64,000 bases of DNA from Manis javanica (lineage: Eukaryota > Chordata > Mammalia > Pholidota > Manidae). The translations under genes and the position numbers were made by a program. The stretch lies in the NCBI RefSeq assembly GCF_040802235.1, contig NC_133163.1, forward strand, positions 70,917,501 to 70,981,500, given 5' to 3'. Under the pieces are notes generated by a model. The model was not told the DNA's origin and made no database searches. It saw nothing but the letters and a program-made list of their open reading frames with translations. Below, in pieces: positions 35,629 to 46,795 of this stretch. Position 1 is the stretch's first letter. Each line of letters opens with the position of its first letter.

Positions 35629-36365
35629 CTAATTCACCTCCCAGAAAGTCTTCCTAGAAAGCACTAACATGTCACCATTATGGACTCAAGGTCACCATTG
35701 CATAACTAGGATGCATGACTAGGACATGTAATAGCCTTAGCCAGTGTTCTCATGAACAGAGATGGATTTAAGTAGAGAAGACAAAAAAAACAAAAGCTAC
35801 ACTATAAACTATATATTAATCCCAGAACCTCATATAATGACTTGTAATTAGTATGCTGCTTTGATATTCAAGGGCCTCAATCTTTAAAAAAAAAAATAAG
35901 TCTGAATAAACCTTTTATAATTTGTTAAAGTGCAGGATGAGTAATGTTAGCATGAATTGAGGAAAACAAAACACTAGAAAGATATGTGGAGCTGTCAGTA
36001 ATTCATCAGGGCCAGCCTATTTTTGCACCTAATAATTTTTACTGTGCTCCTTCTTTAGAAGAGAACAAATCAGAACGCCAATGCAGTAAAGTCTCACAGG
36101 GGAAACCATAATTCTATTGATGTGCTTCAAGATGGCTTTTTGTTTTCAATTCTGCAAAAGCAGATCGATAAAACTAATACAGGTTCTCCCCTAAGATTTT
36201 TCTTCTACATTCATAGTTAGGAGACTTGATAACACTACTTTAACTGATTCAGTACTGGCAAGCATAATGGAGCAAGTTTTTGCAGACAAGGAGAATATAA
36301 AAGATGATAAAAACAAAAACAAAAACAAAAAATACAGTTCTAGCATGGGACAATTTCACTCATCA
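35629..36365. other. No gene recognised
   Basis: No recognised repeat except an (A5C)n stretch near 36309-36332. Confidence 0.6.
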
Positions 36366-36568
36366 GTTAAGTACGTGAACTCTTGTTAAGCCACCTAGGT
36401 TTCAATCCTAGTTTTACTCACTAGCTGTGACCAGCAAGAGAGAGACCATTCCGTACCTGATTTACTTTGAATACTAAATAAGGGTATTAAGAGGGTAGCG
36501 AAATAAATGAGATTATTCATGTAAAAAACTCTTAGGGTTCTAGCAAATTCTAAGTGTTCGATAAATCA
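36366..36568 (+). repeat. MIR SINE
   Basis: CACCTAGGTTTCAATCCTAG, then TTTTACTCACTAGCTGTGACC, then AATAAATGAGATTATTCATG and an end at AAGTGTTCGATAAATCACTG, in MIR order. Confidence 0.65.
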
Positions 36569-37079
36569 CTGCTACTGTGGTGTGACTTTAATACTCTTGC
36601 TCTTTGAGCATGGGTGCACCTCTTAGATTATTCAGCAGCTGTTAGAAGAAATGATGTCATCCAAGGAAACAAGAATTGATGCATTTGAATGTAGATTTGG
36701 GCAGTTTGGGAAAAAAGAGAGGAAGGAGTCTATGAGGGAAAAGGAGTTTTAGAAAGATTTTTAACAAATTCTATCTTTCATTTTATTTGCTACACTCATA
36801 AAAGCTGATGGAAGAAGAAAATACAACATACTTGCTAACGAGGCTACAAATTCCAAAGGGAATGCTTAAAATCTTAGCTTTCAGATGCTATCATTTAAGT
36901 TAGATTTGTTCTCCCTCAAAACAATTCTTATCTCTACTCTCAAGCAGGAATCTACTCAATCCTCTGTATGAATATATCCACTTTATTGAAATTATAAGTT
37001 CATTCCTCTGTGTTCTTTCTGTGCACTCTCTGGAATGGCATAACCTCTCCTCTCTGACAATACAAGTTAGGACCCTCTT

Positions 37080-37290
37080 GGGTACCAGCTCTGAGACCAT
37101 CACTTAGTAGCTGTAGGCCATTGAGCAAATAACTTAACCTCATGTCTGTACCTGAAACTTGGTATCTTGCTAATGTCCTCATCTGTAAAACAAGGTGACT
37201 AATGCTTACTTCACAGCACTGTGGTAAGATTAAAAAAGATAATGTATGTAAAGTGTATAGCATATGATAAGTGAATAATAAATAGGGTTT
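37080..37290 (+). repeat. MIR SINE
   Basis: ACCATCACTTAGTAGCTGTA, then GAGCAAATAACTTAACCTC, then CCTCATCTGTAAAACAAGG, TTCACAGCACTGTGGTAAG and AGTGAATAATAAATA, a clear MIR core and 3' part. Confidence 0.7.
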
Positions 37291-37819
37291 GCTAATGGTT
37301 TGATTACTATTTTGCTTTTAATTTTATTGCGTATCATTATTCATCTCAAGCTCTTGCTAGACAGTTGCTTTTTCTCTGAAGTCTATACTGAAAAATCTTA
37401 AGCTAATGAGTCTTCAATATTCCAAATTCCTGAAATCCTCATGTTCTAATACTATAAAATCAAACTCTTGAAAAATTTCAAGATAGTAAATTATCATTTC
37501 ATAGATATATTTGTGCAGATTGCATTTGTCAGCTGGGTTTCTCCATTCTTAATATTCTTATCAATACATAACATGATCATATTGAAATTATCTCTTTATA
37601 ACATAAAATGGTAAATTACACAGCTTCATACTAATGCGTGAAATTTTTTATTATGTGTGTAAGTGGAAGAAAGGTATTGGAGGGAATTAAACTTATTTGA
37701 AAGTGTAAGACTATAAATAGATGGAAGTACAAATGGTTTCATCAACATGGTTAAACATAAAAGTATCAATTGTGCATAATGTATGATTTCCAGATATATA
37801 AAAAAAGATTTCTTCACCT

Positions 37820-37919
37820 GCACACAAATAAACATGATTCAAAAGCCAGTATGCTTAAAAACTACATTTGCACACAAATAAACATGATTCAAAAGCCAGT
37901 ATGCTTAAAAACTACATTT
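37820..37919 (+). repeat. Perfect 50-bp tandem duplication
   Basis: Two directly adjacent copies (37820-37869 and 37870-37919) of a unit beginning GCACACAAATAAACATG. I see no mismatch between them, so the duplication is recent compared with its surroundings. Confidence 0.95.
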
Positions 37920-38204
37920 ATATTAAATTATATTATTTTTTGTGGTATTGATAATTTTGTGAGATGTGTAAAAGGGAGAAATAAAATTCCTTTAACTTGT
38001 TTTAATCTTAAAAATATTTCCCCATAACATATTTTTCTTAACATTTCATATCCTAAGGCTTATATATAATACACTCAACCTAAACTTCTACTTTAGACTT
38101 GATAAAAGTTCCAGATGAGTGGTTCATTGTGCAACAGTGAAGTCAATGATATTTGAAGAGGAACTTAATAGTGGAAATAAATTCCTAATAAAAAACATTA
38201 CTTC

Positions 38205-39110
38205 TTAAAAAATTGATAAACTGTCTTTTAGATAAATTTTAGGATAACAGAAAAATTGGGAAGTAGAGTTCGTTCCCGTATAGTTCCTTCCCTTACATAC
38301 ATACAGTTTCCCATTACTGACATCTTTCATGAGTGTTATGTATTTGTTATAACGGATGAGATTATCGAGACATTATTATAAATAAAGTCCATAATTTACA
38401 TCAGGGTTCACTCTTTGTGTATATTCAATGTGTCTCAACATTTGAGTGACATGCAGTCACCATTATAGTATCACACTGAGCATTTCGCTCCCCTGAGAGT
38501 CCCCTGTGCTCTACCTTTTCATTTGTCTCTCCCCACAAAATTCTAACAACCACTAATTTTTTCACTGTCTCTATAGTTTTTACTAGAATCATATAGTATG
38601 TAGCCTTTAAAAAAAAGTATTTAACTTAGCAATATACTTTTAAGGTCCTTTAATATCTTTTCATGGCTTGATAGCTAATTTCTTTTTATTGATGAAGAAT
38701 ATTACATTGCATAATGTGTCATGGTTTGTTTGTCCATTCATGTATTGAATGTTTCCAAATGTTGGGAATTATGAATAAAATTGCTATAAATATTTGTGTG
38801 CAGGTTTTTGTGTGGACATAACTGTCAACTCATTTTGGTAAATACCAAGGAGCTGTACTATTTTTAATTTTCACTAATAATGAGAGTTCATGTTACTCTG
38901 CATACTTGTCAGCATTTATATTGTCAGTTTTTTGGATTTTGGCCATTCTAATAAGTGTGTTGCACCATGCTATTTTTGTTTTGATTTTCAATTCCTTGAT
39001 GAGAAATTATGATGAACATCTTTTCATATACTTATTTGTCATCTGTATTTACTGGGTTTTTTTTTGTGTGTGTGTGTGTAACTTGTAAGGGATGTATTTA
39101 AATGTATTCA
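38205..39110 (-). mobile_element. Old LINE-1 (L1M) 3' fragment
   Basis: Antisense L1: CAGTTTCCCATTACTGACATC near 38306 is the old L1M 3'UTR. The stretch from about 38640 to 39060 (TCCATTCATGTATTGAATG, ... TTTTTAATTTTCACTAATAA, TTTTGGCCATTCTAATAAG) is the complement of the ORF2 end. All frames are broken. A (TG)n tract follows at 39066-39079. Confidence 0.75.
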
Positions 39111-40626
39111 ACTATTAAATACCAAGCAACACATATGGTTTATGTTCTAATATTTTGTAAAATTCTAAACCCTAAAATCTGTATAATACAATGTTAATAA
39201 AGCCTATTTCCTTTCAAACATAATAAAATGAATGACTTTATTAAAGCATTATATACAAAAAGAAAATACACGTATAAGAATGCATTTAAATGAATTTTCA
39301 CAAACTGAAAACAGCTACATAACCTCACACCTGAAGTATTCCTTATGCTCCCTTCTAGGTCCTGTGAAGCACATGCCCCTATGGTTGGTATAAATAAGAC
39401 CAAAACATGGTTTTTGTCAGAGAATCTATTAAAAAACCCAGAAAATTGTTGGCATGTTCTTCCATAGCACCTCACCTGATTGTATATGCAACATTCTGCC
39501 TCATTGGACACAGACTATTCTGAGAGGACAATAATGTGTGGGAGTTGAAGATTGGAATTTGAGTCTAGGCTCTGCAATTTAGTATACTTTGAATTAAATC
39601 AATTAAATTAATTGATTTAATTACAATTACTGTAATAAGTATGATGATGCATTACCTCAGATTTTTATGAGATTCTAATGCAAAAACACAATGTAAGTGC
39701 CTTCTATATTTTAAAGGACCTTGTAAATACACCATTATTTTTATTTAAATATGGAATTTCTATCAGTTTTGTCTGTTCTGCAACTCTTGTATTGTCAACT
39801 ATGACTCCAAAACATCTGCAAGTGTTACAGAACACATTTTGTCCATACCTGCATAGTTTTGGTCTGAAATGCAATTGCCATAATATTAACATCATCAGTA
39901 ACAGATTTCTTAATTATGCTTTTACTATAATATTCCAAAATTGTCTCAGAGACCAAAGTTCTGCTTCTTTAAAAACAATTATTGCTTAATTATTTCCTAG
40001 ATAAGATGTATTTTCAGTAATAAAACATATTTTTCAAAATAAAAGACATGTGGACATTAAAATATTATTACTTAAATTTGCTACAGTCATTATCCCTTTG
40101 CTACCTAAAGATTTCTTTATTAATAAATTTAAATAAGTGGCACATCTCTTTCTGAAGATTTTATTCTACACTTATTTTAGCATTAATGATCCTTGCATGT
40201 ATGATCAGTGCCTACAGGATTTTATTCCACTGTATTCAGTATGTAGGTTTTCATGGATGAAAAATATCCATGCTATTTGCTAAACATAGAGAATGAAAAA
40301 ATTGTGCTTTGTGGAAGAAATAAAATAGTGTTGTTCATTTCTAGGTTTCAGATGAAAATACAAATATTCTATTGAAAGATAAAAATAATAGTAAACATTA
40401 AAACAAAACAATATTGGCTGGTTTAATTTAAGATTCTAAAAGTGCAAGCACCTATCATCAATCTTAGAGCACTTACCAAGAGATACTCTGTTTAGTAGGC
40501 AGGAGCTGTATAAAGACATTGTTACTGGTGATTTAAATAAGTTATTTCACTATAAACTAAGCAGTGAATGACCTGGCTCTGAATCCTAGATTTCTTTTTT
40601 CCCCTAGACCTGCAGCCTGTCGCCGC
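39111..40626. other. No gene recognised; includes a 31-bp palindrome
   Basis: Mostly AT-rich unique sequence with a weak MIR-like stretch at 39535-39710. A palindrome lies at 39592-39622. The frame 39678-39989 (103 codons) matches nothing I know. Confidence 0.5.
39592..39622. repeat. 31-bp palindrome
   Basis: AATTAAATCAATTAA followed by a reverse-complementary TTAATTGATTTAATT arm around one central base. Arms of 15 are perfect by eye. It is all A/T apart from two C/G pairs. Confidence 0.85.
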
Positions 40627-41199
40627 TTATACACCTCTGCCTCCTTTTCCTAGTCCAAACACATGGACTACCCTTATTAGTATTTTGGACTTCGGCTCTT
40701 CTGTGGCTAAAACCTCGCTAGTGTTTAGAGACCTAGACATTTGTCTGGCCCTTGCCACCTTCCAGTTCTCAAGGTGACAACCATCTCCTCCAAACGCTAG
40801 TTGAATATTGTCCTTATATTCTCTCTTTCTGATTTCAGAGCACTGATAGAAATTCCCATTCTTAGGACCCAAACATGAAAACTGATTCTCTTGGATGTTA
40901 GCACTATGTCCAATAAAATTTATGCCTCTTTGACAACATGATTTGGAGACCCACATTTTCTTTGAAATTGAGTTTAAGGTGTGCAAAATGTGAGAAACTG
41001 GAATATCCCTAATCCACTGACAGATTTGATAGCTTAGCCAATATTCCAGAAAGAAGTAAAGAATACAGTACTGAAGGCAATACTTAATGTGAACACTGCT
41101 GAAGCAGGTATTTCTAAAGTATTTCTTGGTCTTTGTGGTTTTGGGACCAGTTGGAAAACCTTTGACAAGCAGTATTATTGAAAATAAAAGCATCACCAA
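40627..41199 (-). CDS. Unrecognised 190-codon open frame with signal-peptide-like N-terminus
   Basis: Longest open frame outside the repeats. It begins MVMLLFSIILLVKGFPTGPK, a short hydrophobic stretch that could be a signal peptide. The body has at least nine Cys (for example NTCFSS, YCLQYC, SCCQRG, SCLGPK, QCSEIR, GDGCHLE). The C-terminal third is charged, with SKILIRVVHVFGLGKGGRGV at the end. I do not recognise it. The ATG context has G at -3. No neighbouring exon, promoter or poly(A) signal stands out. It could be a decayed retrocopy, part of an unknown old repeat, or chance. By a rough stop-frequency estimate, a frame this long is uncommon but not impossible in this much AT-rich DNA. Confidence 0.2.
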   Translation of the reverse strand: MVMLLFSIILLVKGFPTGPKTTKTKKYFRNTCFSSVHIKYCLQYCILYFFLEYWLSYQICQWIRDIPVSHILHTLNSISKKMWVSKSCCQRGINFIGHSANIQENQFSCLGPKNGNFYQCSEIRKREYKDNIQLAFGGDGCHLENWKVARARQMSRSLNTSEVLATEEPKSKILIRVVHVFGLGKGGRGV

Positions 41200-41285
41200 G
41201 CCTTGAGCACTTTTTAAGCTCTGGTAATTATAAAGAGCTTCGATTATGTAGGCAAATTTGTTACAGGATAGGAAAACTTAATGAT

Positions 41286-41328
41286 CTTCTCATGTTGATT
41301 ATATAGGGTTCTTCTCATGTTGATTATA
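41286..41328 (+). repeat. 25-bp-period tandem duplication
   Basis: CTTCTCATGTTGATTATA at 41286-41303 and again at 41311-41328. Confidence 0.9.
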
Positions 41329-42173
41329 CAGGAACACTAAGAGAATAGTTTGGGAGTCAAGAGCTATACATAAAATAAGCAAATAAGACAAAGCAACATC
41401 CAATTTTAGTGTTTAATTCACTAAGACTATAAGTAAAATAGAGTTGGAAGAATTCAGTCAAAGGACTGATACTTGACCTCAAAAAAGAATTAGGAAGAGA
41501 ATGGAGATGACATTCATAAAGCAATGGATTCATCAGAATCAGAAGTATTGTGGCAAATATCATGCTGAGTTCCTAAAGCAGAGAAGATCAGTCTAAATAC
41601 TTTAGCATTGTGCTGAGGAGTAGTAGGAAATTCGATTGACCAAAGGAAAGCAAAGCTAGATTAAGGACTACCTTGAAGGCCAGGAACCTAAGAAGAAAAT
41701 AGATGTAACCAAAATCTGAAAACATTGATCACTTTGGAAGAAAGATGCATGTCTTCACACATCACATCTACCTTTTCCTTTTTTTCCTCTGCATCTGTTA
41801 AACTAATTTTGATGAGTAGTCTAGGTCAGTCAACTTCATATTAAATTGTAATTGACTATACCATAGAATTCATTGTGGGTAGCACAGGAAGGAGTGTGGA
41901 GGGGATTGCCCAGCTGATGGACAGTCTTCCACCCTGACTCACTGCTTTGATATGGTTTCTATATTGTGATTCTGTATCACATTTGTATGAAACACAGCTT
42001 CACGAATTTATAATATTGCAAACAACAGTGATAGGTAGTAAAATCATAAAATCCAGATATGCAAAAGGACTTTTAAGGCTAAAAAAAATTTTAAATTGAT
42101 GGCTTCCTGCCTCAAAAATGCCAACAATAAATTTAGAGCTCAATAAATCTTTTTGAATTGTTTAATTATAGGT

Positions 42174-42571
42174 ATGAAGCCCCTGAGGACTAATGATGAT
42201 TTGCAAAGGTACCCTCCTTGCACCTGGAGGTAAAGAGAGAAATTTGGAGCCTAGATGACTGCATAAACAAATCTTGTTACTTTTTACCAATATACTACCC
42301 GTACCCAAATACTGTGTAGAATTTCTATTTGAAGATCCCAAACCTAAGTTTTCCTTGTCCTGTCAATTCCTTGTATATCTGTGGTCTCTTTATCTAAAAT
42401 GTATAAAAACTGCCTGCCTTGGTCATTTCTTTGGGTCTCAGTTTCATTATTGGGCCTCCATATGTATGTAATAAAACTTTGGCTTTTTCACCTGTTACTT
42501 TGTCTGATGTCAGTTTCTTAGACCAGTTAGAAGAACCTTGAAGGGTAAAGGAAAATTCTTCTACCCCAACA
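42174..42571 (+). mobile_element. Probable solo endogenous retrovirus LTR
   Basis: Has the parts of an LTR in order: a U3-like region, TATA-like GTATAAAAAC at 42401, a pyrimidine-rich R start (CTTTGGGTCTCAGTTTC), AATAAA at 42470-42475, a TGTCTGATGTCAG stretch and a CCCCAACA end at 42564-42571. The start near 42174 (TGAAGCCCCTGAGG) is inferred from the terminal TG. A clean short flanking duplication was not found. No gag/pol/env lies beside it, so it is either a solo LTR or a recombined one. Confidence 0.6.
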
Positions 42572-43689
42572 ATATCATGTTGCATTATCATTGCTTAGGG
42601 TAAGACACATATTTTACTAAATTCATTGGCCAATCCCACAACAATGGGAGTAAAAAAAACAAACTTGGAATCAAATAACTATATTAATCATAATCTCAGA
42701 ACTAATCTTTTTAAACAACAGATATATTTCATTTACATTGCACTAAATTTTATAGTTATTCTTCCTTTTCAAAACTGATTTATTGATCAATTCTATTACC
42801 CAATCACATTTTAGAATATATGTCATCAAAATTTGCACATCTCATTAGAACTATCTTAATTCATCATAAAGGTAAATTATTTCTCCCAATTTATTCTAAA
42901 CTCTATGACATCACTTTTTTAAAGCACATTGTCTATTATCAGCTTTGACTATTGTCTAATGTCTTTACATCTACATCCCTACTTAGTGTGTTTTCTAAGA
43001 TTTTTTAATACATTGCAAAGAAAATTATTTAAATCATCCAGCCACCATAATTTATTTCGCACATTCTTTGTGCAGAGCATTGGGCCAAATGCTGCAGGGG
43101 AAATACCAAAGAAGGTGCCATTGTTATTGCTTTTGGAAAGAGGATGGCACCTACAGTCCTAAGACTCTAATTGGCTCTAACTTTATGTGGTTAGACTTTA
43201 TTGCTAATTTTTAAAAAGTTTTGAGACATTACTTTCCACTTATAATTTACAGCAAGTGTACTGATTTTCTATTTATGGGACTAATATAAGATTTTTAAAG
43301 TAAGTTCACAAAATTAAAAATTGAATTGTTTTAAAGAAAAACTGAACATTCCATAGACTATGCATATGAAATAAAGTTATAAAATAGATACACAAGTGAC
43401 TCTGTCACAAGCCTTAGAATACTCTCTACATGCTAGTACCTGCTATCTTTCATGTCTAATACTGTTTCTACTCCTGCTTGAATTTTATTCACCATTTACT
43501 ATTATAATTCCTTGCACACAGGTATATTGCAAACCCCCACACCCATCCCTTGTCTTTCCCAATATTGGGTCTGCTTGGAATTAACCCCTTTAATCATGGG
43601 TAGATGGAATATCTCCAACCCCATTTATCTGCCTGACAAATGTCTCCTCACATTTTCAAATTTATCAAAATACACGTCACTACAGTGAT
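42572..43689. other. No gene recognised
   Basis: AT-rich sequence with short frames only. Confidence 0.6.
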
Positions 43690-43840
43690 GTATACTATTT
43701 CCAAATTCATCTTCCTAAATTCTTAATCTTCAAAGATGGGTTTCAGTCTATTGTGTATCTCTAGGTACTTGCCACAAAGCTTGAACAAGACAGGAACCTA
43801 AGTAAATGTTTTTTGAGTGAATGATTATTACTTTGACATA
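43690..43840 (+). repeat. L2 LINE 3' fragment
   Basis: ATTGTGTATCTCTAGGTACTTGCC ... GTAAATGTTTTTTGAGTGAATG follows the L2 3' terminal order (cited here in part only). Diverged. Confidence 0.5.
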
Positions 43841-44430
43841 AGAATTTAATGTTTAATATATTAGAGCTATAAATAAATATTGTCTATTGACTCTGGATAG
43901 CAATTCCACCAAAGCTTTCTGTTGGCTATGTTTGCTTCTCAAATTCTAAACAGAAGTATATACAATCCTGAGCAGTGACAGTCTCCAGATGTTGCTTCCA
44001 GAAGCCAACAGCTCATCTTTATGGCCTATTCTGAACTCTAACTGTTTTCCATTACATATTCTCTCCTTTTAAATAATCTCTTTAATTTAAAAGCCATGCA
44101 TATCCAGCCTTCTGTCCTGCATCACAAGATGTAGGGGACATTATTCCAAGGCCTGTGCCTTAATGGATAGGACAGCAAATGTCCCTTCTCCCTCAATGTA
44201 ATGTATCAATGATTTCTAAGGATAATTTAGTCTAACACTCCACAAGAGGTTGGAGTATTTGTTAATGGTTCTGTTTCCTAGAAGAGAATTATAAGCTTCA
44301 AAGCACAACATCGCATCAGTTACTTGTAATTAGTCTTTGGCATTAAGAAACAGACCATTTTAGCCTGAATATGACTTTGAGTAGCCTCCTGGTTGGTATC
44401 TACAACCTTTCCTCAAAAATTCTTTAAACA
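43841..44430. other. No gene recognised
   Basis: No recognised repeat or gene before the L1 5' end at 44431. Confidence 0.55.
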
Positions 44431-45640
44431 GGGACTCAGAAAAAAGATGGTGGTGTGAGAAGTGAGGCAGAAACCCTCTCCCAAAATCATATAAAACATG
44501 AAAATAGAGCAAATACAACTAATCCTGAAAAAGCAAATTGAAGACTGCAGAACAGACTGCCTACATCTGGGGAGAAGAGAAGACCTCACAGAAGAGGGTA
44601 AAGTAGCAAAGCCATGATCCAGTGAGACCCAAGCCCTCCCCCAAACCCCAGCCCACAGGCAGAAGGAAGAGAAATGGAGTGGAGAAGGAGTAGGAGCCCA
44701 AGACTGCTGAATACCCAGCCCTAGAGATCTGCTCCAGGAGCAGGAACCCACATTACATGGTGCTCTGGAGATTAGTGGGGTTAGAGAGCAAAGGCAGATG
44801 GAATACTTAGAGAGACTGAGATTCCAGCCACTTATTGGAGAACAGGTACATTGAGGAAACAACAAATGCTGGTGATGATGCAGAGAAAGGGGAACCCTCC
44901 TACAGTGTTGGTGGGAATATAAATTGGTTCAACCATTGTGGAAAGCAATATGGAGGTTCCTTACAAATCTAAAAATAGAAATACCATTCAACCCAATAAT
45001 TCCACTCCTAGGAATTCACCCAGAAAAAACAAGATCCCTGATTCAAAAAGTCACCCCAATGTTTATCGCTTCACTATTTACAATAGGCAAGATATGGAAA
45101 CAACCTAAGTGTCCAATAATAGAAGAATACATAAAGAAGAGATGGTAAATATACACAATGGAATATTATTCACCCATAAAAAGAAAACAAATTATACTAT
45201 TTGCTACATGGATGAAGCTAGAGGGCATTATGCTCAGTGAAATAAGCCAGGCAGAGAAAGACAAGTACCAAATGATTTCACTCATTTGTGGAGTAGAACA
45301 ACAAAGCAAAACTGAAGGAACAAAACAGCAGCAGAATCACAGACTCCAAGAAGGTACTACCGGTTACCAAAGAGAAGGGGTTGGGGAAGGTGTCTGGGGA
45401 GGGAGGGGGAGGGGATTAAGGGGCATCATAATTAGCACTCAATATAGGTAAGTCATGGGAAGGCAGTATAGCACAGAGAAGACAAGTAATGAGTCCATAG
45501 CATCTTACTACACTGATAGACAGTGACTGTAATGGGAGGGTGAGGACTTGATAATATGGGTGAATGTTGAAACCACAATGTTCATGTGAAACTTTCATAA
45601 GATTGTATATCAATGATATTTTAATAAAAAATTCTGTATA
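44431..45640 (+). mobile_element. Internally deleted LINE-1 (5'UTR joined to ORF2 end)
   Basis: Plus-strand L1 with a 5' start at GGGACTCAGAAAAAAGATGG and a 3' end at TTTTAATAAA (45618-45628) but only 1.2 kb long. The 5'UTR part, 44431 to about 44855, aligns with the 5'UTR of the older L1 near 31220-31600 (antisense there). At about 44850-44862 it switches to the C-terminal end of ORF2 (AACAACAAATGCTGG), followed by the ORF2 end and the 3'UTR with its G-rich tract (45375-45420). ORF1 and nearly all of ORF2 are missing. AAAAATTCT at 44415-44423 and 45627-45635 may be a target duplication, though the left copy is seven bases from the L1 start. Confidence 0.88.
44862..45295 (+). pseudogene. LINE-1 ORF2p C-terminal remnant
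   Basis: Two open blocks. 44924-45148 reads MVQPLWKAIWRFLTNLKIE, then FNPIIPLLGIHPEKT, and 45158-45295 reads MEYYSPIKRKQIILFATWMK, then EISQAEKDKYQMISLICGV. A stop separates them at 45146. The block past 45295 is read-through into the 3'UTR. It encodes only the extreme carboxy end of ORF2p and has no catalytic part. Confidence 0.85.
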
Positions 45641-45649
45641 CACATATAT

Positions 45650-46315
45650 GTCAAAAAAAGAAGCAAGACCATTAGTAGAGAATCAGTCAGATTACATTTG
45701 GGTTTTTGTTAATTTATTTGTTTGTTTTTGCTGTTTCAGAAAAAGTCACTCAGTCCATTCTCGTCCATTCTATGCAATCCATTCTGGGTATGAGGGAGAG
45801 GGATGATGACTTCCCTACAACAGAATCAGCATGCCAGTGTCTGATCCCTATTTATTTCTTTACAAGTTGTGTACACCCAAATCATTTGGTTTCAAAGGAC
45901 AGAGCCTTCCCAGGTTTCAGAGAAAAGGAGCTCATTTTTTCTAATCATTTAAGTACCATTCAGTCTAATTTGTAATCTATGGACATTGCCAGAGAAGGCA
46001 AATAGTTATTGTGGTTAAGATAGACAGTCTGGAAGTTCTGAAAGCAGTGGAGTGGAAAACTAGGATCTCAAGTTAGGACAGTGGATTGAGAAGGGGCTTC
46101 CTAATCAGAAGTACTAGATAAATGATCTAAAAGGACCATGCATTTGTCACCATTTAAATGCCTAGAAGTACTAAATCAGAGTTGGGGACAACAGACTAGC
46201 CTGTCTTCACAGGACCTGTGCCAAGAGGCCTCGCTAAGGGAACACTGCATAGTTTGAACCCAGAGTCTTAGATAATCTGCCATTATGTCTCTGTTAAAAG
46301 TAGAGTTATTCCCCC
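45650..46315. other. No gene recognised
   Basis: Unique-looking. The overlapping short frames at 45564-45975 have no known domain. Confidence 0.55.
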
Positions 46316-46795
46316 CTCCAAAGGCAGATGTTCAAATAATAATTCTCAGAACTTGTGAATATGTTATGTTACATGGAAAAGGAGAATTAAGATTGTACAA
46401 ACAACTAAGGTTACTCACCTCCTGACCTTTAAATAGGGAGATTATCCTGAATTACTCAGGTGGGTCAAAAGTAATCACATGAATCCTTAAAAGTAGATGG
46501 GACAATTAGAAGAAAAAGCCAGAAAGATGGCAGTGTTAGAAAGATCCAGCTCAATGACTGGATTTTTAAGAGTTAAAGAACTAAGGAGAGTAGGTAAGTC
46601 TCGATATGCCAGAAAAGGCAACAAAACTGATTCTTCCTTAGAGCCTCCAGAAAGGAGCGCAACCCACCAGCTTGATTTCAGCCTACTGAGATCTGTGTTA
46701 GTCTTTGAATCTACAGAATAGTAATATAATAAAGTTTTCTTGTTTAAGACAGTAAATAATTACAGCAGCAATAGAAAACTAATACAATAACAAAT
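46316..46795 (+). mobile_element. MLT1-family (ERVL-MaLR) LTR
   Basis: Plus-oriented: ACTTGTGAATATGTTATGTT, then AGGGAGATTATCCTGAATTA, CAGGTGGGTCAAAAGTAATC, then TTAGAGCCTCCAGAAAGGAG, AACCCACCAGCTTGATTTC, and an end at GCAGCAATAGAAAACTAATAC. This order is diagnostic for MLT1. No internal sequence follows. It is an old eutherian LTR, about 480 bp. Confidence 0.85.

Noticed and set aside
35414..35657. Tyr/Val/Cys-rich frames of about 60 codons
   Set aside because: Alternating TG/TA repeat translated in several frames.
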